Of a stretch of 64,000 bases of DNA, positions 18,046 through 26,513 are shown piece after piece (position 1 is the stretch's first letter; every line of letters starts with the position of its first letter). The translations under genes and the position numbers were made by a program. This stretch comes from Bacteroidales bacterium (GTDB taxonomy: Bacteria; Bacteroidota; Bacteroidia; Bacteroidales; UBA932): the NCBI GenBank assembly GCA_017513445.1, contig JAFXFS010000003.1, positions 45,841-109,840 on the forward strand, read 5' to 3'. The notes beneath the pieces are model-generated. The model was not told the origin of the DNA. It was given only the letters and a program-made list of their open reading frames with translations, and did no database searches.

Positions 18046-19341
18046 TTATTTATTATTCAAGTGCCATAAATTTGATATAAGATTCTTTTCTGCCTCTAAT
18101 TTAAGTTTTTTTTGTGCGATTTTCCCATCTTTCTTACTTACGAATGAGTTAAAGCTTAATATCTTGCACTCATTGTCAACTTTAATTGTTGAATACTCAG
18201 CTACGCAAATGCGTTTATTGAAGTCCAGCCCTCCTTTACATTGATTAAGTTTAGTGCAATTTTTACATTTACAACTCAATTCAAAGAACTCATTCAATGT
18301 TATATCTACATCTATTCTATAGAAAAATGCAGGTTTTCCACCCTCATATACATCTCTACCTATCCCAACAAGATTGATGTTAATTTTATCTTTGATGCGA
18401 TCAAATTTCTCAATAATTTTCATTGCTCTTGGAAGTCTCTCCATTACAGCCTCTTTGAAAGGGGTAGTGCTTTTATGACTCAGATTGCTATTACACTTGT
18501 TACTATCAAGACGAAATGCAGAAGCAAGACCTGATGTTATCATATTTTTAGATATTGTACTGGTTTTATCTCGTTGAGGAAATAGTGTATATTTTCCATT
18601 TTCAATGAATATCATTCCAATCAAGCCTATATGGTTGGATAATTTGGATTTTTCAAGAGGGGAAAGTGTGGAGTTGTATTCAAAAAGATCTCTGAGTGAT
18701 ATTCTATCGCATATTTGATAATCAATTGCTCGATTTGTAAGCATATGAGAAATGTAGTTGCTTCTCTCTGTTTTTACTACAACTTTGGAGTTATCTTTTT
18801 CAAATCCGGCAATTCTTAAAGTGATGAAATTGCCAATATTACTATTTTCGTGAGCAGCAAGAATCTCAAAGCAGTGATTTCTTATCAAAGGATCTAACTC
18901 AAATTTATTAAGAGAATCTACAATCTCTATTTCACAATTTGCACCATCTTCACAAATATCAAAAAGAGATTCATAATGAAAATTACCTGTAGAATCATTA
19001 ATTTTTAACTCCTTAATATAATTTTTGCCATAGAACTCTTCAATTGAATCATTGTTTGTACGCACTTTGTCCTTATCCTCAAAAGGAAGGAAAATATAGT
19101 TGATTATAGCAATCAACAGTGCAGAGGCGAAGAAGAGTGCCAATGAGTGTGCCAAATTACAAATAATACCTACAAAATTTGCCTCTTTGCTAATAAGAAT
19201 AGGAATTGCTATGCAGAGAGCTAAAGCCAAAGATGAAGATATGATTATGGTGCGTAGGTCTTTCTTTTTTCGGAAAGCATAGATAAGTGTGCGAAGACTA
19301 TCTAATAGTCCTACCGGCTTCTTAGGCTGTGATTTTCTCAT
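18046..19341 (-). CDS. two-helix membrane protein with possible degenerate Nudix-like domain
   Basis: 431 residues; not confidently recognised. After a basic N-terminus come two membrane helices (about 31-50 and 57-85), then a soluble domain of about 345 residues, predicted cytoplasmic. Residues 236-345 (HIGLIGMIFIENGKYTLFPQR, later GIGRDVYEGGKPAFFYRIDV) resemble in pattern the Nudix fold and the SMODS-associated Nudix proteins, but the catalytic REx2EE box is absent (AVMERLPRAM instead). A cysteine cluster at 357, 359, 362, 368 and 379 could bind metal. Its start overlaps the upstream oxidoreductase by 20 nt, and a glutamine-synthetase homologue follows 7 nt later. No cyclic-nucleotide synthase gene is nearby, so a CBASS-type role is not supported. 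Confidence 0.75.
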   Translation of the reverse strand: MRKSQPKKPVGLLDSLRTLIYAFRKKKDLRTIIISSSLALALCIAIPILISKEANFVGIICNLAHSLALFFASALLIAIINYIFLPFEDKDKVRTNNDSIEEFYGKNYIKELKINDSTGNFHYESLFDICEDGANCEIEIVDSLNKFELDPLIRNHCFEILAAHENSNIGNFITLRIAGFEKDNSKVVVKTERSNYISHMLTNRAIDYQICDRISLRDLFEYNSTLSPLEKSKLSNHIGLIGMIFIENGKYTLFPQRDKTSTISKNMITSGLASAFRLDSNKCNSNLSHKSTTPFKEAVMERLPRAMKIIEKFDRIKDKININLVGIGRDVYEGGKPAFFYRIDVDITLNEFFELSCKCKNCTKLNQCKGGLDFNKRICVAEYSTIKVDNECKILSFNSFVSKKDGKIAQKKLKLEAEKNLISNLWHLNNK

Positions 19342-20242
19342 AGGAATTTGCTTTAAATAGGAAATTGTGAATAATCTTTATTGTCTCAAAAGAGCTCATA
19401 CAATGAGGGTAGTTTGTGAAATAGTTGTAATAATGATGGGCAAGTCGTGGCATACTTTCATCTCTGAAAACCTCTTTACCATCAATTGATACTGATTGAT
19501 TGGAGTGATCAAGTCTATATATATGTCCATCTGCAATGATCAGACTCTCTTTTCTATCTACCATTTTATTCCAAGTGATATTGATTGAAATATGAGTAGT
19601 GTCAGAACTTATTTGGCATAGGGTTTCATAAGGAAATCCGCTTTTTGTGTCAATTTTTGAATTGAAAGAATCAATCTTAAGTGATTCTAAATCAATAATT
19701 TGAGATAAGAGAGAAAGTGCGTTCACCCCACTATCCATCCAGCAGCCACATTTGTTATAGTACTCCTCTTTTATGACACCATTTTCATCAGCGTATGGGT
19801 CAGAAATATTTATGTTAATGGACTCTATTTGGTTAAGTTTTATATTTTCAATGAACCATTTCACTTCACAGCCCTCTATCCAGTGAAAGATAACATCGAG
19901 GTTTGGATTCTCCCTTTCAATCAGTTTAATGCAATTCTCTTCTGATGCACATAGAGGTTTCTCAACAATTGTCTTTAACCCAGCTTTGTGACACTCATTT
20001 ATAATTTCAAAATGGGAAGATGGGGGAGTGGCAATTATAGCTATATCGATTTTGTTACTGGAGATAATCTCTTTGTAGTCAATCCCAAAAGGTATATCAT
20101 TAAGAAGAGCCCTTGCTGGTGCTTGTGGATTGATATCACATGTATATACAAGTTCTAAATAGGGAGAATCTTTCAGCCCGGCAATATATTTGGTGGCAAT
20201 TACACCAAGTCCTATCAACAATACTCTTTTTTTGCACTCCAT
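19322..20242 (-). CDS. Gfo/Idh/MocA family NAD(P)-dependent oxidoreductase
   Basis: 306 residues. The N-terminal Rossmann domain has LLIGLGVIATKYIAGL at about 8-23, CDINP at the end of the second strand and the family EKPLC motif near residue 95. The C-terminal half carries CWMDSGVNALSLLSQI, corresponding to the family segment with the catalytic Asp-x2-x-His region, though the usual His is Asn in the DSGVN sequence. The family reduces or oxidises sugars and related polyols. Its 3' end overlaps the next gene by 20 nt, so the two are translationally coupled. Substrate unknown. Confidence 0.87.
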   Translation of the reverse strand: MECKKRVLLIGLGVIATKYIAGLKDSPYLELVYTCDINPQAPARALLNDIPFGIDYKEIISSNKIDIAIIATPPSSHFEIINECHKAGLKTIVEKPLCASEENCIKLIERENPNLDVIFHWIEGCEVKWFIENIKLNQIESININISDPYADENGVIKEEYYNKCGCWMDSGVNALSLLSQIIDLESLKIDSFNSKIDTKSGFPYETLCQISSDTTHISINITWNKMVDRKESLIIADGHIYRLDHSNQSVSIDGKEVFRDESMPRLAHHYYNYFTNYPHCMSSFETIKIIHNFLFKANSYEKITA

Positions 20243-20264
20243 TTCTGAACAGATATTACCTATG

Positions 20265-20272
20265 CAAATATA
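20265..20272 (-). promoter_or_regulatory. -7 box for the oxidoreductase/membrane protein/GS-like operon
   Basis: On the minus strand this reads TATATTTG followed by C, an exact TAnnTTTG match about 22 nt upstream of the oxidoreductase ATG. It is the only promoter seen for the three-gene unit and lies back-to-back with the promoter of the gene on the plus strand. Confidence 0.6.
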
Positions 20273-20302
20273 ACAATATTTCCTCTATGTTATGAATTTT
20301 AG

Positions 20303-20310
20303 TATCTTTG
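20303..20310 (+). promoter_or_regulatory. -7 box for the 20.3-28.1 kb operon
   Basis: TATCTTTG followed by C, an exact TAnnTTTG match. It lies 25 nt before ATG 20335. An in-frame TTG start at 20308 would fall inside this box, which argues that translation starts at 20335. Confidence 0.65.
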
Positions 20311-20334
20311 CGGGTTAAGAATAATCTACATAAA

Positions 20335-22590
20335 ATGGGAAAGAAGAGAGTCATATTATTACTTGCAATCGTATTAGTTTTGGTAGGAGCTATTGCCTTT
20401 TTTTATCTGAAGATTTATCGCTCTGATGATAGTGAGAAGGGGATTGATAGTGCGGAAGTTGTTGCACTCTCAACAATTCCAAATGATGCAGCTCTCGTGT
20501 TGCTTTTTGATGATAAGTTCAAAATACAATCCCTCATAGGGAGAGAGTCTCTTACTGCCCCACTTTTTGTTCGTGATGAGAAGAGCTCTTTGATGGGAAT
20601 GATGCAGAGTTTTCTCTCAAACCTAAGTGAAGGAGATTATCATACTCCTGCAACAATATCTCTACATTCGACCATTCCGGGACGTTTTTCGACATTGATC
20701 TCGTTGGATATTCCAAATAACTATTCAAAGTCGGAATTGTTGGATTTAGCCAAAAAGATTAAATCAAACATTAAAAAGGATAGTTATAGTGGAAAGGATT
20801 TTTATTCTCTTCCCAAACAGGATATATACTTTACATTTATTGAAGATGTAATGGTCTTTTCTGACTCAAAAGTACTGCTTGAATCTTCAATACGTCACTC
20901 AGCACAAGATGTCTCTATACTTGGTAATGAGTTGTTTGTCAGCTCTTTACAAGAATCCAAAAGTGGAGATATGATTCTTATGTTCAATCACGATGCCACC
21001 TCGAATTTCTTCTCTGCTTACATTGATAGCAGTTATAAATCATATAGATCTGTTGTGGATAATGTTGCATCCTGGAGTGCAATTACTTTTCACTTAGGTG
21101 ATAATTCATTTGTAGGATCCGGGCACTTGATAAATGATGCAGGAAACAAGAAGTTTGAGGATGTAATCGCAGAGCAGGATGGTACTAAGAGTACTATTTC
21201 GAAGTATCTCCCATTTTATACCCATATTTTCTACTCTATAAGACCATCTGATATAGAGCAGTTTATATCAGATTACTATGCTTTTTTAGAGGCAAACAGA
21301 AGAAAGTTGTCGTTTGATCGTTTTAGGGATACTACCTCTATCTTATCCTCATCTGATAAAAAGAGTATCAATAAGCTTTTCGCTGAATTTGGAAATGGTA
21401 AAAGTTATCCAAAAATTGAGGTTGGCAGAGCTGCTTTTGTTGTTGGAAAATCTCTTGAATGGGTTAATATGTTAAACATTGAGGGTTTTGCTGATACATT
21501 GTCGCCTTCTGAAGTAGATTTTATCTCAATGAAATTTGGAAATTTCTTTAAGACTAAGTCGGAAGAGTGTATAAAGCTTGGCCCTTGGCACATAGCTGGT
21601 TCTAAGGTTGCTATTGATGAGTATCGTGATGGCAAGGCAACATTCCTCTCTTTGTATGATTATATGACTGAGAATCAGGTTGTTACAGAATTGGATAACA
21701 ATAGCGTTGTGTCGTTTTTCTGCAATTTCGATCAAGCCTACAACCACAAAACCAGAATATTGAGTGAAAAGTACCAGGAGTCGCTTGATGAGATTCTGGC
21801 TCAAAGCAATTTAGAGGCGCTTTCGTTGGACTTGACCTCTTCACAGAGTGGTGGATTACTGGAGGTAAGTTTTGAAAGAAAGAGTGTTGATGCTGTTCTA
21901 ATGGATATTGAGAGAGATACGACAGTAATAATTCCTAAAGGACCATTTGAGTTTAAGGTTATTGCAACTGGTGAGAAACGTCATCTTTATCAGACACCTA
22001 ATCTATTCTTGCGCTTCAGTGATGAGAATAAGAAACCAATATGGAGTGCACCTTTCTCAACAAATATTTGTGGAGCAGTTGAGGGTATAGATTATTATAA
22101 GAATAATAGAACTCAGATGTTATTTGCATCAGGAGATAAATTGTACTTGTTAGATATGACCGGCAGATTTGTTTCCGGTTTCCCTAAGTCTGTTGAAAAG
22201 GAGATATTGATAGGGCCTAAAGTTTATGATCCATTTGATGATAAAAATTATAGAGTTATGTTGCTTTATAAGGATAATTCATTGGGATTATGTGATGTAA
22301 ATGGCTTAGCAGATCCAAATTGGGGAGGCTTCAAGCCAAAAGAGAAGATTAAGAGACTTCCTGAAATTCTAAAACTCGATAATAAAATATATTGGGTTTT
22401 AAGAACATCAATACAGACCTATATATTGGATTATTCAGGTCAGCCAGTAGCACAGTTCGAGGGTTATAAGAGAGTAAGACCTGACAGTGAAATCGAAGTT
22501 ATATCAAGTAACGAGGTGGTTTTGAGTCTATTTGATAAGAAGAATTGGATCCTTAACCTTGATAGTGGTATTTTTACGGAGTTTGAATAG
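20335..22590 (+). CDS. membrane-anchored protein of unknown function
   Basis: 751 residues from the ATG chosen here; the upstream in-frame TTG at 20308 overlaps the promoter -7 box. The basic MGKKR start is followed by one membrane helix at about 6-27, so the rest is probably periplasmic. The N-terminal part (IPNDAALVLLFDD) looks like proteins of the DUF3352 type, and the last about 200 residues show several weak repeats around DMTGRFVSGFP, DVNGLADPNW and DYSGQPVAQF, like blades of a beta-propeller. Both are impressions, not assignments. It is followed after 1 nt by a lipid-exporter-type ABC gene, so an envelope function is plausible. Confidence 0.78.
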   Translation: MGKKRVILLLAIVLVLVGAIAFFYLKIYRSDDSEKGIDSAEVVALSTIPNDAALVLLFDDKFKIQSLIGRESLTAPLFVRDEKSSLMGMMQSFLSNLSEGDYHTPATISLHSTIPGRFSTLISLDIPNNYSKSELLDLAKKIKSNIKKDSYSGKDFYSLPKQDIYFTFIEDVMVFSDSKVLLESSIRHSAQDVSILGNELFVSSLQESKSGDMILMFNHDATSNFFSAYIDSSYKSYRSVVDNVASWSAITFHLGDNSFVGSGHLINDAGNKKFEDVIAEQDGTKSTISKYLPFYTHIFYSIRPSDIEQFISDYYAFLEANRRKLSFDRFRDTTSILSSSDKKSINKLFAEFGNGKSYPKIEVGRAAFVVGKSLEWVNMLNIEGFADTLSPSEVDFISMKFGNFFKTKSEECIKLGPWHIAGSKVAIDEYRDGKATFLSLYDYMTENQVVTELDNNSVVSFFCNFDQAYNHKTRILSEKYQESLDEILAQSNLEALSLDLTSSQSGGLLEVSFERKSVDAVLMDIERDTTVIIPKGPFEFKVIATGEKRHLYQTPNLFLRFSDENKKPIWSAPFSTNICGAVEGIDYYKNNRTQMLFASGDKLYLLDMTGRFVSGFPKSVEKEILIGPKVYDPFDDKNYRVMLLYKDNSLGLCDVNGLADPNWGGFKPKEKIKRLPEILKLDNKIYWVLRTSIQTYILDYSGQPVAQFEGYKRVRPDSEIEVISSNEVVLSLFDKKNWILNLDSGIFTEFE

Positions 22591-22591
22591 T

Positions 22592-24418
22592 ATGGCAAAG
22601 AGTGGTACATTTAAGAGAATTTTGAGTTATGCCAAACCCTATGGGAAATATTGGCCAACTTATCTCTTCCTTTCAGTTCTTTCTGTGATCTTCGGAATTG
22701 CAAACTATGCTCTCCTTGGTCCACTTCTAACAGTGCTTTTCGAAGCAGATACAATTCAAAGTGTGGCTCAACGTCCTGAGTTTTCTCTCTCTGTCTCCTA
22801 TTTCGAGGAGATTTTCAATTACTATCTCTCTTCGTTAATAGTTGATAAAGGAGTACTTAAAGGGCTTATTTTTGTATGTATAGTGCTTATATTGGCATCA
22901 CTATTCTCAAACCTATGTAGATATTTTTCCCAAAGAATATTGGTTACGCTAAAGACTCGTTTAATGCGTAATTTGAGAAGTGATTTATATACTAAAATAG
23001 CATCACTCAATGTTGGATACTTTAATAACAAAAGGAAAGGGGATATCCTTTCAAGTATTTCAAATGATGTCAATGAGGTACAGAACACTGTAGCAAGTAG
23101 TTTCCATATCATATTCAGAGAGCCAATCCTTGCTTTTGGTTTTTTGGCTATGCTATTCTATATGTCTCCAAAACTGACAGCTGTCTCATTGGTGGCGCTT
23201 CCTCTATCAGGATTAGTAATTGGTAAGTTAACTCGAAAACTCAAGAGAGGTGCCGTTCAGACGCAACAGATTATGGGTTCAATTTTGAGTAGATTTGAGG
23301 AGTCAATCTCAGGAGCAAGAATAATCAAGGCCTTTAATGCGAAAAAGTATGTAAAAGAGAGCTTTGAAAAGGATAATGATGCTCACAGAAGGATAAGCCG
23401 TTCAATTTTTAATCGTCAGGAGATGGCCTCTCCACTATCAGAATTTTTAGGAATTACTGTGGCTGTTGTAGTATTGTTCTATGGTGGCTGGCTCAATATA
23501 AAGGGCGAATTGGGAATGTCCTGGCCAAGTTTTGTGGTCTATATAGGTTTCTATTGGAGAGTTCTGGAGCCATTGAAAGCTATTGCGAACGCCTATTCAA
23601 ATATTCAGAGAGGTTTAGTGTCAGGAGATCGTGTTTTTGCAATTTTGGATCAGGAGAATCCTATTAAAGATAGTGATAACCCATTGAAAATAAATGAGTT
23701 CAAGGATTCAATAGAGTTTAAGAATGTAAATTTTGCCTATAATTCAGACCTGGTGCTATCAGATATAGATATAGTGATCCCTAAGGGAAAGATGGTTGCA
23801 ATCGTGGGACCATCCGGATCTGGTAAATCGACATTGGCTGATTTGCTTCCACGTTTTTACGATGTAACAAGTGGCTCTATCAAAATTGATGGAAGAGATG
23901 TCAGAGAGTATGCTCAAGAGGATCTGATATCACTTATGGGAATAGTAACACAGGAGACAATTCTATTTAATGACACTGTGTATAATAATATCGTTTTTGG
24001 TATGGAAAATGTAGCAGAGGAGGATGTTGTTTCGGCGGCCAAGGTGGCTAATGCTCACTCTTTTATCTGCGAAATGGAGGATCAGTACCAAACAAATATC
24101 GGAGATAGAGGTGTGAAATTATCGGGTGGAGAGAGACAGCGAATTGCCATAGCAAGAGCTGTGTTGAAGAATCCTCCAATCCTGATATTGGATGAAGCAA
24201 CCTCTGCACTCGATACCGAGAGCGAAAAATTGGTACAGGATGCTCTGTTTAATTTGATGAAGAATAGGACATCACTTGTGATTGCACATAGACTCTCAAC
24301 AATTAGAAATGCAGATGAGATAATTGTGCTTAAAGATGGAAAAATAGTAGAAAGAGGCACACACGACAAGCTTTTGCAGCAGAATGGGCTTTATAGCAGA
24401 ATGTGCCAAATGCAATAA
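22592..24418 (+). CDS. ABC exporter, MsbA-like (membrane and ATPase domains fused)
   Basis: 608 residues from ATG 22592; an in-frame start further upstream would lie inside the preceding gene. Residues of about 15-320 are a six-helix exporter domain, and residues 340-608 the ATPase with Walker A GPSGSGKST, signature LSGGERQR, Walker B ILILDEATSALD and switch His in IAHRLSTI. Such half-transporters act as homodimers and flip lipids, LPS core or drugs; in Gram-negative bacteria with this arrangement MsbA (lipid A-core export) is the leading candidate. Sequence alone cannot separate it from a multidrug exporter. It begins 1 nt after the unknown membrane-anchored gene. Confidence 0.88.
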   Translation: MAKSGTFKRILSYAKPYGKYWPTYLFLSVLSVIFGIANYALLGPLLTVLFEADTIQSVAQRPEFSLSVSYFEEIFNYYLSSLIVDKGVLKGLIFVCIVLILASLFSNLCRYFSQRILVTLKTRLMRNLRSDLYTKIASLNVGYFNNKRKGDILSSISNDVNEVQNTVASSFHIIFREPILAFGFLAMLFYMSPKLTAVSLVALPLSGLVIGKLTRKLKRGAVQTQQIMGSILSRFEESISGARIIKAFNAKKYVKESFEKDNDAHRRISRSIFNRQEMASPLSEFLGITVAVVVLFYGGWLNIKGELGMSWPSFVVYIGFYWRVLEPLKAIANAYSNIQRGLVSGDRVFAILDQENPIKDSDNPLKINEFKDSIEFKNVNFAYNSDLVLSDIDIVIPKGKMVAIVGPSGSGKSTLADLLPRFYDVTSGSIKIDGRDVREYAQEDLISLMGIVTQETILFNDTVYNNIVFGMENVAEEDVVSAAKVANAHSFICEMEDQYQTNIGDRGVKLSGGERQRIAIARAVLKNPPILILDEATSALDTESEKLVQDALFNLMKNRTSLVIAHRLSTIRNADEIIVLKDGKIVERGTHDKLLQQNGLYSRMCQMQ

Positions 24419-24424
24419 TAGAAT

Positions 24425-26083
24425 ATGAATTCAGTAAATAAATTATTAGAAAAAAGTTTTAAGAGTAACTGGAATCGACCGGCAATTTCCAATTATAGAG
24501 GAGCAACAATTACTTATGGACAATTGTCCTATAACATTGTTGCAACCCATATTATGTTTGAAAAGTGTGGTATCAAGCCGGGAGATAAAATTTCAATATG
24601 TTCAAAAAATCAGGCAAATTGGGGTGTTGCATTCCTTGCTTCGCTAACTTACGGAGCAGTGCCTGTGCCAATTTTGAATGAATTCAAGTCAGGAACTATC
24701 CACCATTTGGTAAATCACTCAAATTCTCGTCTATTGTATGTAGGTGAGGCAATTTGGGAAAACTTATCCCCTTCGGAAATGCCTGAGGTTGAGGCGATTG
24801 CACAAATGGAGAACTTCTCAGTGCTATACGCTAAAGATTCTGAATTAAAGAGGGATAGATTAAATATTGATGCAATTATGCAAGAGAGATATGGGGACTC
24901 TTTCGGTCCCGATTCACTCTGCTTTTATGAGGATTCGCCAGAAGAGTTGGCCCTTATCAATTACACTTCAGGGACTTCAGGTTTCTCAAAGGGTGTAATG
25001 ATTCCATATAGAGCGCTCTATTCAAATATTAAGTTTGGATCCTATGCTATGCCATCACTTAATAATAGATCAAGAGTGGTCTCTATGCTTCCAACGGCGC
25101 ATATGTATGGATTGATGTTTGAATTCCTGTTTGAAATGACGATAGGCGCTTGTACATATTTTCTAACAAGATTGCCAAGTCCAAGAATTCTAATGGAGGC
25201 CTTTTCAGAGATTAAACCTAATGTAATTATCTCTGTACCAATGATTATTGAGAAGATTTATAAGAATAAGTTAATTCCGATAATTAGTAAGAAGCGTATT
25301 AAAATGTTCTTGAATCTGCCTGGTCTTGATAAGGTTGTAAAGAAAAAAATCAAAGATGAACTTATCTCTGCTTTTGGAGGTGAATTTGAGCAGGTAATTA
25401 TTGGTGGTGCTGCATTTAATAGAGAGGCCGAGGTCTTCTTCAAGCGTATAAAATTCCCATTCACAGTGGGTTATGGAATGACCGAGTGTGCTCCGATTAT
25501 CACTTACGTGCCTCATAACAAGACGAGACTATACTCTTGTGGAGTAGCTGCACCAAGAATGCAAATCAGAATTGACTCGCCTGATGAAAGAAGAATTCCT
25601 GGAGAGATTATGGTTAAAGGTGACAATGTATTCCTGGGTTATTATAGAAACAAAGAGGCAACAGATGCTGCCTTTACAGAGGATGGTTGGTTTAGAACAG
25701 GTGATATTGGTGTTTTGGATAGTAGAGGATACCTATACCTAAAGGGTCGAAATAAGAGTATGATTCTAGGTCCATCCGGTCAAAATATCTATCCAGAAGA
25801 GATAGAAAGCGGCATCAATAACCTACCTTATGTTGCAGAATCATTGGTGGTAGATGAGAAAGGGCAATTAGTAGCACTTGTTTACCCCGATTTAGATCTT
25901 ATAGAGAAGGAGGGATTATCACAAGAAGATGTACTTGAAAAGATTAAAGAGGGAATCAATATTGTGAATATGGAACTTCCTGTTTTTTGCCAAGTTAAAA
26001 ATGTTGAGTTGATACCGGAAGAGTTTGAAAAGACTCCAAAGAGGAGTATCAAACGCTACTTATACCAAAGAAATAATTTGTAA
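24425..26083 (+). CDS. AMP-forming acyl-CoA ligase family protein
   Basis: 552 residues. The ANL superfamily core is clear: the phosphate loop INYTSGTSGFSKGV near residue 180, GYGMTECAP near 355, and the hinge segment GWFRTGDIG, with the C-terminal lid containing a late Lys-rich segment (EKTPKRSIKRYLY). It activates a carboxylic acid as an acyl-adenylate and usually passes it to CoA or a carrier protein. The closest look-alikes are long-chain fatty acid CoA ligases. The gene starts 6 nt after the ABC exporter, so a role in lipid handling is plausible. Confidence 0.88.
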   Translation: MNSVNKLLEKSFKSNWNRPAISNYRGATITYGQLSYNIVATHIMFEKCGIKPGDKISICSKNQANWGVAFLASLTYGAVPVPILNEFKSGTIHHLVNHSNSRLLYVGEAIWENLSPSEMPEVEAIAQMENFSVLYAKDSELKRDRLNIDAIMQERYGDSFGPDSLCFYEDSPEELALINYTSGTSGFSKGVMIPYRALYSNIKFGSYAMPSLNNRSRVVSMLPTAHMYGLMFEFLFEMTIGACTYFLTRLPSPRILMEAFSEIKPNVIISVPMIIEKIYKNKLIPIISKKRIKMFLNLPGLDKVVKKKIKDELISAFGGEFEQVIIGGAAFNREAEVFFKRIKFPFTVGYGMTECAPIITYVPHNKTRLYSCGVAAPRMQIRIDSPDERRIPGEIMVKGDNVFLGYYRNKEATDAAFTEDGWFRTGDIGVLDSRGYLYLKGRNKSMILGPSGQNIYPEEIESGINNLPYVAESLVVDEKGQLVALVYPDLDLIEKEGLSQEDVLEKIKEGINIVNMELPVFCQVKNVELIPEEFEKTPKRSIKRYLYQRNNL

Positions 26084-26085
26084 AA

Positions 26086-26511
26086 ATGAATGCAGATAAA
26101 CAAAAACAATTTGATAAGAGCTATCTCGATATGGCAAGAGTATGGGCTCAAAACTCTTATTGTAAGAGGAGACAAGTAGGTGCCTTGATAGTTAAGGATA
26201 GAATGATAATATCTGACGGCTATAATGGAACACCTTGTGGATTTGAGAATGTGTGTGAAGATGAAAATGGGGTTACAAAACCGTATGTGCTTCACGCTGA
26301 GGCAAATGCAATAACAAAAGTAGCTCAATCGGGTAATAGCAGCAAGGATGCTACACTATACGTAACGGCATCTCCGTGTATGGAGTGTGCCAAGTTGATT
26401 ATTCAATCAGGTATTAGGAGAGTTGTATATCTTGATGAGTATCGTATTATGGATGGTGTAGAATTATTGAAGAAGGCAGGAATCGAAGTTTGTCATTTTA
26501 TTGAGGATTAA
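26086..26511 (+). CDS. dCMP deaminase family protein
   Basis: 141 residues. The zinc-dependent deaminase motifs are complete: His70-x-Glu72 in HAEANA and Cys98/Cys101 in PCMEC. The upstream segment RRQVGALIVKDRMIISDGYNGTP is typical of dCMP deaminases that supply dUMP for thymidylate synthesis and of the ComEB family. It is cytoplasmic. It lies 2 nt after the acyl-CoA ligase-like gene and 2 nt before the S41 peptidase; the metabolic reason for this grouping is unclear. Confidence 0.92.
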   Translation: MNADKQKQFDKSYLDMARVWAQNSYCKRRQVGALIVKDRMIISDGYNGTPCGFENVCEDENGVTKPYVLHAEANAITKVAQSGNSSKDATLYVTASPCMECAKLIIQSGIRRVVYLDEYRIMDGVELLKKAGIEVCHFIED

Positions 26512-26513
26512 AG

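Noticed and set aside
18046..19341. CBASS-type anti-phage effector assignment for the two-helix protein
   Set aside because: No cyclic-oligonucleotide synthase, ubiquitin-like or TRIP13-type partner is encoded nearby, and the Nudix resemblance itself is unproven.
20308..20334. Upstream TTG start for the 751-residue protein
   Set aside because: The TTG falls within the TATCTTTG promoter box, so the codons would not be in the mRNA.
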